Source of the DNA: Legionella steigerwaltii
GTDB lineage: Bacteria; Pseudomonadota; Gammaproteobacteria; Legionellales; Legionellaceae
Assembly: GCF_001468065.1 (NCBI RefSeq)
Contig: NZ_LNYZ01000013.1
Location: 253,806-317,805 of the forward strand
Length of the DNA: 64,000 nt
Direction: 5' to 3'
The position numbers and the translations under genes were made by a program. The notes below the pieces were generated by a model. It was not told the DNA's origin, searched no databases, and saw only the letters and a list, made by a program, of their open reading frames with translations. Positions 26,589-34,850 of the stretch are shown here, piece after piece (the first letter of the stretch is position 1; the number at the start of each line of letters is the position of its first letter).

Positions 26589-29318
26589 TTGAAAAGCATT
26601 GGTATTAAGTATCAACTGAGAATTACCACCCTAATTCCAGCCTTTTTAGTCGCCCTGCTTCTCGCTATTTTTTATAATGGACTGTTTGGTAATGACTTAA
26701 AACAGCACATGTCGCGTCTAGGTGAAGCCTACATTCGTCAACTGCTTCCCGCAGCGCAATATGCCATGCTGCGGCGTGATGATCGCACCTTGCAAGGTTT
26801 AATTAATGCATCCACAATCAATCCAGAAGTAAAGGCCCTCGCCTTTTACAGTAGCGATGGACAACTTCTTGCGTATCGCGGTGGCAAACACTCCCTGAAT
26901 AAACCCTTTAATCCGCCTAAATTTACAGGGGATTATATCGAAAGTAAGCAAATTAATCCGTTTACAATTAATTTCATCGCACCAGTTACTATTCCTAAAT
27001 TCAATCTTTATTCCAATTCATCATTTAAGAATATCCTCAGCCCAATGGCCACTCAAGCTGATGATATTTTAGGTTGGTTATCCATTGATATTGATACCCG
27101 TTCGATGATAATAAAACGTTACCAAATGCTCATTGTCACCATCTTTATTACTCTATTTGGTTTGCTTATGGGATTAACCATCCACTACTTTCTTTCCAAG
27201 CGTATTTATTTACCAATTTCTCGTTTACGTAGGAGTATGAAACAAATTTTACGAAATGAATTCGAAACAGAAATAAAAACAACGAGCGCAGGTGAGTTAG
27301 GCATCATTGAGCAAGGTTGTAGCCATTTGCAAAAAAAATACCTCGAAACAATTCGTGATTTAAATCAACATATCGAAGTAGCTACTGAAGATTTGCAACA
27401 AAGTCTTGAGTTGTTGGAAGAAAAAAATATTGAACTCTCGCTTGAGAAGAAAAAAATAGAAGAGAAAAGTCGGCAAAAATCAGAATTTATTGCCAATATG
27501 AGCCACGAAATCCGCACGCCCATGAATGGAGTTATTGGCTTTACTAACGTTTTATTGGAAAGCAAACTTGATCCCTTGCAATTGGATTATGTAAAAACGA
27601 TTAAAGCCTCTGCACAAGACTTGCTAGGAATTATAAATGACATCCTTGATTTTTCTAAAATTGATGCCGGAAAACTTCACCTTGATTGCATCCCATTAAA
27701 TATCCGTCATTGTATTGATGAAGTTCTTACACTTGCCGCCCCAAATGCGCATAAAAAAGGAATTGATTTAATCCCCATAACCGATGTCAGTGTACCCAAA
27801 ATTGTTTTGGGTGATCCCTTTAGAATCAAACAATTTATCACCAATCTGGTAACTAATGCAGTTAAATTTACAGATCATGGTTATGTATTGATTCGTACCA
27901 GAGTAGAACAGGAAACCGATAAAGATTACACTTTATGCATCACAATCACTGATACTGGTTTAGGTATTTCTCCAGAAGATCAAAGTAAATTATTTACCGC
28001 ATTTAACCAGGCAGATACAAGCATTACTCGTCGTTATGGCGGTTCAGGTCTGGGATTGGTCATTTGTAAAAAACTCTGTGAAGAAATGCATGGCCGTATT
28101 ACTTTTACCAGTGAGCTCAATAAGGGCTCCAGCTTTACCGCTCACGTTAAAGTTGAAAAGTTAGTTGCCTATGAAATAGAAAAAAATCAAATCCACCCTT
28201 TCGCTCATTTTAAAATGTTATGCTTTGATGATAATTCATTACATTTAGAAGCACTTTGTAATGGCTTAGGTTATTGGGGAGTTCAATGCATTCCTGTAAA
28301 TTCATTTAACCATCTTGAGGATGCTCTTAAGAATCATCAAGACTGCAATATTGCTTTTCTCAATATAAATAAAGGTTATGAACAAAAGATCGCTAAAATT
28401 ATTTCAGAACATAGTTATTTCCCTTATGTACTGATTTCCAAATGGCTCATTAATGACTACACGGCGCTCGGCGCTCAGGGATTTTTATATAAACCAATCA
28501 GCATTCAAAAACTTCAAGATGTTATTGAATCCCTAACCAGCCAAGAGAATATCGAAAAACCAGTCAATCATGAATTGGAAGGATTAAGAGAGCAATTACG
28601 TTTTATGCACCCCGATTTGCTCATTGCCGAAGACAATCCAGTGAACAAAATGCTCCTGGAATCATTGTTAGGCACTCATGCAAATATGACTTCAGTTGAT
28701 GATGGTGAAATGGCCGTATCGGCTTGTAATGACAAAAAATTCGATTTAATTTTACTCGATTTGCAGATGCCTAAAATAAACGGATTAGAAGCAGCCCGAC
28801 TCATTCGACAAAAATCACAACTTAACCGCCATACCCCAATAGTTTTAATTAGCGCGAATGGGAGTGATGTGAATAGCATTGATCTAAAAAAATCAGGTGT
28901 GGATTATTGCTTGCAAAAACCTATAGATGAAAAACAACTACTAACTCAAATCCTTCGTATCGCAGATAAGTCAAAACATGCTGCGATTGATTGGCAGTTA
29001 TGCGTGCAAAAAGTATCAGGAAATCAAGCGCTTGCAGAAGAGTTTCTTGCACGGTTTGTCGAGGAATTACATAAAAATCGCGAAGAATTTATCCAATTAA
29101 TGCATGATAAAAATATAAAGAAAATAGGAGAAGCGGCACATAAACTTCATGGAGCATGTTGTTTTTCTGGTGTGCCTACTTTACAGAAAAAGGTGGTTCA
29201 CGTAGAAAAACTGGCTGCACATGCCTCAATTGAAGAGCTCGCTACTCCTTTTGCGGAATTAATTCAAAGTATTGATGCAGTAATTAGTGAATATGAAAAT
29301 CAAAAAATAAGACTTTAA
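26589..29318 (+). CDS. letS: Tripartite hybrid sensor kinase LetS (BarA/GacS family)
   Basis: This 909-residue inner-membrane kinase has TM1 (~13-33), a periplasmic sensor (~34-175), TM2 (~178-200), HAMP, then HisKA with the phospho-His H306 (NMSHEIRTPMNG). The GHKL domain has N box NLVTNAVKFT, G1 DTGLGIS and G2 GGSGLGL. A first receiver-like domain (~540-660) has lost its acceptor Asp (FLNINKG) and is probably structural. An intact REC domain has D724 (LDLQMPKING), and an HPt domain has H851 (AAHKLHGACC). This matches LetS, which with LetA controls the switch to the transmissive phase through RsmY/Z small RNAs and CsrA. It starts with TTG, and GGTGAG lies upstream. It is followed by pfp 78 bases on. 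Confidence 0.92.
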   Translation: MKSIGIKYQLRITTLIPAFLVALLLAIFYNGLFGNDLKQHMSRLGEAYIRQLLPAAQYAMLRRDDRTLQGLINASTINPEVKALAFYSSDGQLLAYRGGKHSLNKPFNPPKFTGDYIESKQINPFTINFIAPVTIPKFNLYSNSSFKNILSPMATQADDILGWLSIDIDTRSMIIKRYQMLIVTIFITLFGLLMGLTIHYFLSKRIYLPISRLRRSMKQILRNEFETEIKTTSAGELGIIEQGCSHLQKKYLETIRDLNQHIEVATEDLQQSLELLEEKNIELSLEKKKIEEKSRQKSEFIANMSHEIRTPMNGVIGFTNVLLESKLDPLQLDYVKTIKASAQDLLGIINDILDFSKIDAGKLHLDCIPLNIRHCIDEVLTLAAPNAHKKGIDLIPITDVSVPKIVLGDPFRIKQFITNLVTNAVKFTDHGYVLIRTRVEQETDKDYTLCITITDTGLGISPEDQSKLFTAFNQADTSITRRYGGSGLGLVICKKLCEEMHGRITFTSELNKGSSFTAHVKVEKLVAYEIEKNQIHPFAHFKMLCFDDNSLHLEALCNGLGYWGVQCIPVNSFNHLEDALKNHQDCNIAFLNINKGYEQKIAKIISEHSYFPYVLISKWLINDYTALGAQGFLYKPISIQKLQDVIESLTSQENIEKPVNHELEGLREQLRFMHPDLLIAEDNPVNKMLLESLLGTHANMTSVDDGEMAVSACNDKKFDLILLDLQMPKINGLEAARLIRQKSQLNRHTPIVLISANGSDVNSIDLKKSGVDYCLQKPIDEKQLLTQILRIADKSKHAAIDWQLCVQKVSGNQALAEEFLARFVEELHKNREEFIQLMHDKNIKKIGEAAHKLHGACCFSGVPTLQKKVVHVEKLAAHASIEELATPFAELIQSIDAVISEYENQKIRL

Positions 29319-29396
29319 GTGGTTTACCTATCTCCTTTTCTTACTCTTCTTCAAGAAGTAATGGAGACAAGTAATAACCTTTAACTAGGAGAAAGA

Positions 29397-30641
29397 ATGA
29401 CTATAAAAAATGCGATATATGCTCAATCAGGTGGTGTAACTGCTGTAATTAACGCTTCAGCGTGTGCTGTAATTCAGACTGCAAGGCAATATCCAGAACA
29501 TATTGGTAAAGTATATGCGGCCAAAAATGGGATTATTGGTGCCTTAAATGAAGAACTCATTGATACATCCCTAGAAAGCGATGCAGATATCGCCAAATTA
29601 TTGCAAACTCCTTCAGGCGCATTTGGTTCTTGCCGCTATAAACTAAAAGACGATGGAGATGAATATGAGCGTTTAATTGAAGTTTTTAAAGCGCATAATA
29701 TAGGATATTTTTTCTATAACGGTGGTGGCGATTCACAGGATACAGCACATAAAATATCTCAATTAGGTTCTAACATGGGCTATCCAATTACCTGTATCGG
29801 TATACCAAAAACAGTAGACAATGATCTTCCTTATACTGATACCTGCCCTGGATTTGGTTCTGTAGCCAAATATGTAGCTATTTCCACCCGAGAAGCAGGT
29901 TTTGATGTCGCCTCAATGGCTGCGTCGTCAACAAAAGTCTTTATTCTTGAAGTAATGGGACGCCATGCCGGATGGATCGCCGCTGCGAGTGGTTTGGCAA
30001 GCCAAAGCCCTGATGAGCCACCCCACATTATTTTATTGCCTGAGGTTCCTTTTCAACAAGGCAAATTCCTGCATAAAGTTAATGAATGCGTTAAAAACTA
30101 TGGTTATTGCGTTGTAGTCGTTTCAGAAGGAATTCGTAATACAGAGGGTAAATTCTTAAGTGATGCAGGAATTCGTGATGCATTTGGTCATGCTCAATTA
30201 GGTGGTGTTGCACCAGTCATTGCTCAGTACATCAAATCGGAACTGAATTACAAATACCACTGGGCGGTTGCAGATTATTTACAACGTGCTGCTCGCCACA
30301 TCGCTTCAAAAGTGGATCTGGATCAGGCTTATGCTCTTGGTAAGGCCGCGGTAGAATATGCCATAAAGGGACATAATGCCATCATGCCGATTATCGTTCG
30401 TGAACATGATGAACCCTATCAGTGGTCTATTGGCCATGTTCAATTAGCCAATGTTGCCAATCAAGAAAAAGAAATGCCCAGAACATATATTACTGAAGAT
30501 GGAATGGGTATCACAGCCGAATGTAAACGGTACTTGTCACCTCTGATTCAAGGCGAAGCTTATCCAGACTACATTAACGGACTGCCTGATTATGTTCGTT
30601 TGAAGAATCAATTAGTACCCAAAGTACTTCTTAGCCGATAA
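29397..30641 (+). CDS. pfp: Pyrophosphate-dependent 6-phosphofructokinase
   Basis: This 414-residue cytoplasmic enzyme interconverts fructose 6-phosphate and fructose 1,6-bisphosphate with PPi. The family motif GGGDSQDT (109-116) has Asp in the position that excludes ATP in PPi-type enzymes, followed by PKTVDND (137-143), which contains the catalytic Asp and Lys. The MGRHAGWIAA segment binds the sugar phosphate. A perfect AGGAGAAAGA site lies before the ATG. PPi-PFK is reversible, so the gene suits a bacterium that runs glycolysis and gluconeogenesis flexibly. It may be co-transcribed with letS. A palindromic repeat follows the stop. Confidence 0.93.
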   Translation: MTIKNAIYAQSGGVTAVINASACAVIQTARQYPEHIGKVYAAKNGIIGALNEELIDTSLESDADIAKLLQTPSGAFGSCRYKLKDDGDEYERLIEVFKAHNIGYFFYNGGGDSQDTAHKISQLGSNMGYPITCIGIPKTVDNDLPYTDTCPGFGSVAKYVAISTREAGFDVASMAASSTKVFILEVMGRHAGWIAAASGLASQSPDEPPHIILLPEVPFQQGKFLHKVNECVKNYGYCVVVVSEGIRNTEGKFLSDAGIRDAFGHAQLGGVAPVIAQYIKSELNYKYHWAVADYLQRAARHIASKVDLDQAYALGKAAVEYAIKGHNAIMPIIVREHDEPYQWSIGHVQLANVANQEKEMPRTYITEDGMGITAECKRYLSPLIQGEAYPDYINGLPDYVRLKNQLVPKVLLSR

Positions 30642-30645
30642 TAAT

Positions 30646-30683
30646 TACAGCCTGGGTGCGTCGCGCTCCTGCACCCAGGTTAC
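30646..30683. repeat. GTAGCC palindromic repeat, copy 4 (short, diverged)
   Basis: The arms TACAGCCTGGGTGC and GCACCCAGGTTAC flank a short centre containing GTCGCG. This is a diverged member of the palindrome family, 5 bases after the pfp stop, where it can act as the transcript end. Confidence 0.75.
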
Positions 30684-30849
30684 AAAATTTTAAAATTTAT
30701 TAAAAATTGTTCCATTTATAAATTAAGCAACCCTTCACTTCATCTGCTACAATAATAATTAGGAAAAGTAAGTAAAGAGGACTTCCTTTTCTTGCCATGG
30801 CAGGTTGTATCGTTGTTTTGGCCTATTTGTGTTGTAAGTTTATGATAAA

Positions 30850-30865
30850 TGGCATTTTTTTTGCA
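30850..30865 (+). promoter_or_regulatory. Sigma-54 (RpoN) promoter of the pilin gene
   Basis: TGGCA (30850-30854) and TTGCA (30861-30865) place the invariant GG and GC exactly 10 bases apart, as required for a -24/-12 promoter. Transcription should begin near 30876, 25 bases before the pilin ATG. Pilin genes of other gammaproteobacteria use PilS/PilR and sigma-54. Confidence 0.75.
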
Positions 30866-30900
30866 TGTTTATCGCTGTAGCAATCATTAGGGAGCAAATG

Positions 30901-31332
30901 ATGAAACAAAAAGGCTTTACTTTAATTGAGTTGATGATAGTGGTGGCAATAGTAGGTATTCTTGCCGCAATTGCTATTCCAGCTTATCAGGATTACGTCG
31001 TTAGAGCTCGTGTAACAGAAGGATTAAGTCTTGCCTCTTCAGCACAGACTACAATTTCTGAAAATGCCACAACGGGTGCTAATGCTTTAGACTTGGGTTG
31101 GTCTCAACCCCCAGCAACAGCTAACGTACAAAGTGTTGTGGTTACTCCAGCTACTGGTGTAATTACTGTTACTTATACTGCTTTAGCTAACAATGTGGTC
31201 CTTACATTGACTCCATCATCTAATGGACAACCACTTGTTGCAGGTACTCCTCCTACAAATCCAATTACCTGGGTTTGTGCAGTACAAAATGCAGCTGATG
31301 ATAGATATGTTCCTGCGAACTGCAGAATCTAA
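30901..31332 (+). CDS. pilA: Type IV major pilin (PilA/PilE type)
   Basis: This 143-residue type IVa prepilin has a short leader, MKQKG, cleaved by PilD before [18 protein letters not shown], with Glu at mature position 5. A globular domain of ~110 residues follows and ends with a Cys pair ([18 protein letters not shown]) forming the pilin D-loop disulfide. I chose ATG 30901 because the leader then has the correct length and AGGGAG lies 6 bases upstream; the ATG at 30898 is too close and the TTG at 30865 would lengthen the leader. A sigma-54 promoter lies directly upstream and a strong terminator follows, so it is a single-gene transcript. Confidence 0.95.
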   Translation: MKQKGFTLIELMIVVAIVGILAAIAIPAYQDYVVRARVTEGLSLASSAQTTISENATTGANALDLGWSQPPATANVQSVVVTPATGVITVTYTALANNVVLTLTPSSNGQPLVAGTPPTNPITWVCAVQNAADDRYVPANCRI

Positions 31333-31344
31333 TCTGTCTTTTTC

Positions 31345-31374
31345 AAAAGCCGCTTCACAGCGGCTTTTTATTTT
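31345..31374 (+). terminator. Rho-independent terminator of pilA
   Basis: The stem AAAAGCCGCT / AGCGGCTTTT has a 4-base loop and is followed by a T-rich tail, 12 bases past the pilin stop. Confidence 0.9.
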
Positions 31375-31398
31375 AAATTGTTTCTATATGAGTTAAAT

Positions 31399-31728
31399 AT
31401 GTCACGTAAAAATCGTATTGAAGAATTGATCAGTCAAAAATTGGTTCCTGTTTATTTAAATGTTGAAGATGAATCGGCCAATCATCATGTTCCTAAAAAC
31501 GCACAAACTCATTTCAAAGTCACTGTTGTTTCCTCACAATTTACCGATTTATCACGAATCGCACGGCATAGACTTTTAAATCAATTACTGAAAAAAGAAT
31601 TTGAACTTGGATTACACGCTTTAAGCATGCATTTATTCACACCTGAAGAATGGGAAACTAGGGGCAAAAACGTTTTGAACTCTCCTGCGTGTAAAGGTGG
31701 CTTTAATAAAGAAAACAGGGGTACTTAA
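31399..31728 (+). CDS. bolA: BolA-family protein
   Basis: This 109-residue cytosolic protein has a BolA fold with the conserved SANHHVPKNAQTHFKVTVVS strand-turn-strand and the FTDLSRIARHRLLNQLL helix; the C-terminal His of the family (ALSMHLFTPEEW) is present. BolA proteins pair with monothiol glutaredoxins through an Fe-S cluster or act as transcription factors. The TTG at 31378 is an upstream in-frame alternative; ATG 31399 is preferred since the protein begins normally there. It is followed by a palindromic repeat. Confidence 0.9.
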   Translation: MSRKNRIEELISQKLVPVYLNVEDESANHHVPKNAQTHFKVTVVSSQFTDLSRIARHRLLNQLLKKEFELGLHALSMHLFTPEEWETRGKNVLNSPACKGGFNKENRGT

Positions 31729-31737
31729 CATTAATTT

Positions 31738-31827
31738 GTAGCCTGGGTGAAGCAAAGCGAAACCCGGGTTTTCTTAGCATGAACCAGCTTTTTAATCCCG
31801 GGTTTCGCTTTGCTTCACCCAGGCTAC
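31738..31827. repeat. GTAGCCTGGGTG palindromic repeat, copy 5
   Basis: This 90-base imperfect palindrome has outer arms GTAGCCTGGGTGAAGCAAAG and complement, inner AACCCGGG/CCCGGGTT cores, and a ~28-base asymmetric centre. It lies 9 bases after the bolA stop. Confidence 0.88.
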
Positions 31828-31904
31828 ATTTAAATTCAAATCCAATGAACCGGCATGTTTTTTTGCTTTTTTCATGAAGTTATAAATTTAGAAAAGGATT
31901 TAAA

Positions 31905-32249
31905 ATGAAGATAGAGACATATAAAGAAAAATTTGTTGAATTAACCGAGCAAGCAATGCAATTCAGTAGTCATTACAAATCAATAGCTGAGTTGCAAAAA
32001 GAAATAACCCTTCTCAGTAATGAGGCAGTAGTATTCTATAAAACAAACAGTGATCATAAAGAATCTGATTATCAATTGAGAATAGATATTTTTCTTGAAT
32101 TCGATAACTTCTTGAAGTGCCTAAAAAAAGATTTTGAGCCCCAAAATCAGGCTAACAATAAAAGTTCATTCTTTAAAAAGCTCAAACAAGCAAAAAAAGC
32201 TAATACCTATGAAAGTATACCTAGTTTGGAAAGCTCAGTAACTTTATGA
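31905..32249 (+). CDS. Small helical protein of unknown function
   Basis: This 114-residue cytoplasmic protein is mostly charged helix, with no signal peptide, no cysteine pattern and one Cys. Residues 1-80 are helical (KFVELTEQAMQF, ELQKEITLLSNEAV) and the end is Ser/Glu-rich (SIPSLESSVTL). AAAGGA precedes the ATG at good spacing, and a palindromic repeat lies 78 bases upstream. The gene is followed by 244 bases of AT-rich sequence without other coding potential. I recognise no family. A small effector or a regulator would be possible; the sequence does not decide. Confidence 0.65.
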   Translation: MKIETYKEKFVELTEQAMQFSSHYKSIAELQKEITLLSNEAVVFYKTNSDHKESDYQLRIDIFLEFDNFLKCLKKDFEPQNQANNKSSFFKKLKQAKKANTYESIPSLESSVTL

Positions 32250-32493
32250 CTTTATAAGATTATTGGTACTTTTTATTGATTAAAATTCTCTGATTGTCCC
32301 AATTGTGTAAAGAATGTCTACAACATTGTAATAAAAATACGTTTTGAATTGTAATCTGAAGATATTACTCTTATCTTACCGCAATTATTTGGCTTATAAG
32401 CAACAAAATTGATTCTATGTGATAAAATAAATAGTAACGTCCATTGTCAACTTCCTATATAATGCCTAGCATTTTAACAAGTCGATTTAATTA

Positions 32494-33894
32494 ATGAACA
32501 ACTGGTCTTCTGAAAAAATATCTGTCCTGGCATTGATCTTACTGATTACAGGTGCAATTGATAGTATAAGAAATTTACCGGGAACTGCTCTATTCGGTTC
32601 TTCATTAATTTTTTTCTTTATCTTTTCCGCAATTGTATTTTTAATCCCAGTAGCTTTGGTAGCTGCAGAATTATCGTCAACTTGGTCTGATGAGGAAGGC
32701 GGAATTTACAGTTGGGTAAAGCATGCGTACGGAGAAAATCTCGCATTTTTTACCATCTGGCTGCAATGGATCAATACCTTAGTCTGGTATCCAACAATAC
32801 TGTCCTTTATTGCTGGTGTCTTGGCCTATTTAATCAATCCCGAACTTGCCCAAAATAAGTATTATTTAATTTCAGTAATTCTTGTTATATTTTGGTCATT
32901 AACCCTGATTGCTTTATCTGGGTTACGCGCCTCAGCACATTTTGCAGGTCTTTGCGCCATATTAGGCATGATACTTCCAATGGGATTTATTATTTTTCTC
33001 GCCTTGCTCTGGGTCATTAAAGGAAATCCTATAGCAATTGATTTAAGCCTATCTCATTTGATACCACACTGGAAAGACAGTCAATCCTGGGTATCACTTA
33101 CTGCAATTATGACCTCCTTTCTAGGTATGGAACTTGCAGCGGTACACGTTCGCAATGTGCATAATCCACAAACTAATTTTCCTCGGGCGATGTTTTTTTC
33201 AGTGCTGCTTATCTTGACCACAATGATTTTTGGTTCTTTAGCTATAGCATTTGTTCTTCCAAAAGAGAAGATCAGTCTGATTGACGGCGTACTGCAAGCT
33301 TTTACTAACTTTTTCCACGCATACAATCTTGAATGGCTATTGCCTATCTTAATTGCATTACTGCTTTTGGGAAGTTTGGGGAGTATGATCAACTGGATCA
33401 TTTCGCCAGCCAAAGGCTTGTTGATGGCAGCCAATCATAATTTTTTACCAAATTTTATGTGTCAATTAAACAAACGTGGCATGCCTTCACGAATTTTAAT
33501 CACCCAAGCCATTTTGGTTACGCTTTTATGCAGCGGATTTCTATTATTTCCAAGCGTAAATGCCATCTATTGGCTGTTCACTGCCTTAAGCACTGAGCTC
33601 TATATCATGATGTATGTTTTGATGTTTATTGCAGCCTGGAAATTAAAAAGCAAATATGCTCATCTTAATCGACCTTTCGCAATACCTGGCAAAAAAACAG
33701 GCTACTATCTAACCTGTATTCTGGGTTTAGGTGGTTGCACCATGACTTTAATTGTAGGTTTTATTCCACCAGTCGAGTTTATGAATTTTGGCAGCGCATC
33801 ACATTTTCGTCTGGTTTTCTCTTTGGGAATCGCAATCATGATGATTCCAGCATTTTTACTGTACTGGCGTAAAAAATATATTACCAGATCGTAA
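32494..33894 (+). CDS. APC-superfamily amino acid transporter (GadC/YjeM-like)
   Basis: This 466-residue inner-membrane protein has 12 hydrophobic helices of the APC fold. TM1 begins LALILLITGAIDSIRNLPGTA, whose broken helix shape is typical of amino-acid antiporters; the SDEEGGIYSWVKHAYG segment between TM2 and TM3 is the APC signature. The family includes glutamate:GABA antiporter GadC and related permeases; the substrate is unknown. Legionella uses amino acids as its main carbon source, so several such transporters are expected. The ATG lies in an AT-rich leader with a poor ribosome site. The stop is followed by a palindromic repeat. Confidence 0.9.
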   Translation: MNNWSSEKISVLALILLITGAIDSIRNLPGTALFGSSLIFFFIFSAIVFLIPVALVAAELSSTWSDEEGGIYSWVKHAYGENLAFFTIWLQWINTLVWYPTILSFIAGVLAYLINPELAQNKYYLISVILVIFWSLTLIALSGLRASAHFAGLCAILGMILPMGFIIFLALLWVIKGNPIAIDLSLSHLIPHWKDSQSWVSLTAIMTSFLGMELAAVHVRNVHNPQTNFPRAMFFSVLLILTTMIFGSLAIAFVLPKEKISLIDGVLQAFTNFFHAYNLEWLLPILIALLLLGSLGSMINWIISPAKGLLMAANHNFLPNFMCQLNKRGMPSRILITQAILVTLLCSGFLLFPSVNAIYWLFTALSTELYIMMYVLMFIAAWKLKSKYAHLNRPFAIPGKKTGYYLTCILGLGGCTMTLIVGFIPPVEFMNFGSASHFRLVFSLGIAIMMIPAFLLYWRKKYITRS

Positions 33895-33904
33895 TAGCTA
33901 TTTT

Positions 33905-33988
33905 GTAGCCTGGGTGAAGGCGCAGGCCGTAACCCGGGATCTTCTGCCTCAAATTTCCCCGGGTTCCGCTTCGCTGCACCCAGGCTAC
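33905..33988. repeat. GTAGCCTGGGTG palindromic repeat, copy 6
   Basis: This 84-base imperfect palindrome has outer arms GTAGCCTGGGTG and CACCCAGGCTAC, with inner CCCGGG-type cores. It lies between the APC transporter and the convergent UPF0434 gene, so it can terminate both. Confidence 0.85.
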
Positions 33989-34002
33989 AAAACATCCCTT
34001 TG

Positions 34003-34182
34003 TTACAACTTATCCTTTTCTTCTAATGAAATAACTCGAGCTTCATGTTCCAACATAACCGGAATATCATCATGAATAGGGAATGCCAGCCGATCAAATT
34101 TACAAATAAGCTCTTGTTTTTTTAATAATAATTTTCCCTTGCATAAAGGACACACCAATATTTCCAGTAGTTTTTTATCCAC
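34003..34182 (-). CDS. UPF0434/Trm112-like protein (YcaR type, 59 residues)
   Basis: I found this short gene on the minus strand: GTG start at 34182 with AGGAG 8 bases before it, TAA at 34003. The protein begins [20 protein letters not shown] and continues with [14 protein letters not shown], closely matching the E. coli YcaR pattern (CPxC, then a single Cys and FPI). Such Trm112-like proteins have a zinc-ribbon fold and may act as small activating subunits; the cellular role is unknown. The start is 18 bases downstream of the tsaB stop, so it belongs to the fdxA-yoaA-tsaB operon. Confidence 0.85.
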   Translation of the reverse strand: MDKKLLEILVCPLCKGKLLLKKQELICKFDRLAFPIHDDIPVMLEHEARVISLEEKDKL

Positions 34183-34199
34183 AAAGTTCTCCTATGAGC

Positions 34200-34850
34200 C
34201 TAAGTCACTTTATTTCGTACGTATACAGGTTGCGCTTGAGCAGCTGAAATGAATTGTAGTCCAGAAAATTGTGCAAATTGAATCATAGCTGCTGCTGAAG
34301 GATTCACTGTTATTTTATCACTGATTTGTGATTTAACTCCCGGAGTAAACGCATCCCAATATAAGTCCGCCCCCACTCCTGCAAGGATTACAGATTGATT
34401 CTCGGGAAGGCTAAGTTCATGCACTGGATTAACGTGTTCCTCTGCTATCCATTGATCTTGGGCAAAATAAGCCCAATACATTTCCTGCATGCGCGCATCC
34501 AGTACAGCCAATACCGGTGCATGGTTCATCTGTTTTTGCTGTCGAACTGACCAAGCAACAGCGACCAGGCTACTCACCGGGATCAGATGCAAATCATGAG
34601 CATAAGCCAGCCCTTTTGCAATACTGCATGCAATACGCAAACCAGTAAAACTTCCAGGACCACGACCAAACACTATGGCATCCAGCTGGTTCAGTTGTAA
34701 ACCGGCGTTGACCATCAATTTATCAATCATGGGTAAAATAAATTGTGCATGCGTTTTTTGATTGCTTTGCTCGTCACAAAGTAATTCTTTCCCTGTCAGC
34801 AAGGCCACACTTGCTGTTTCAGTAGATGTATCAATCGCTAGCAGTTTCAT
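34200..34850 (-). CDS. tsaB: tRNA threonylcarbamoyladenosine biosynthesis protein TsaB (YeaZ)
   Basis: This 216-residue protein is the ASKHA-fold partner of TsaD in the t6A37 modification of ANN-decoding tRNAs. Visible blocks are the N-terminal [19 protein letters not shown]34 in the THAQFILPMID segment, and GRGPGSFTGLRIACSIAKGL, all characteristic of YeaZ. The start lies 20 bases inside the 3' end of yoaA, a translational overlap. tsaD, tsaC and tsaE are not in this window. Confidence 0.95.
   Translation of the reverse strand: MKLLAIDTSTETASVALLTGKELLCDEQSNQKTHAQFILPMIDKLMVNAGLQLNQLDAIVFGRGPGSFTGLRIACSIAKGLAYAHDLHLIPVSSLVAVAWSVRQQKQMNHAPVLAVLDARMQEMYWAYFAQDQWIAEEHVNPVHELSLPENQSVILAGVGADLYWDAFTPGVKSQISDKITVNPSAAAMIQFAQFSGLQFISAAQAQPVYVRNKVT

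Noticed and set aside
30865..30900. Upstream start of the pilin ORF at 30865
   Set aside because: It would overlap the sigma-54 promoter's -12 element and give an abnormally long prepilin leader.
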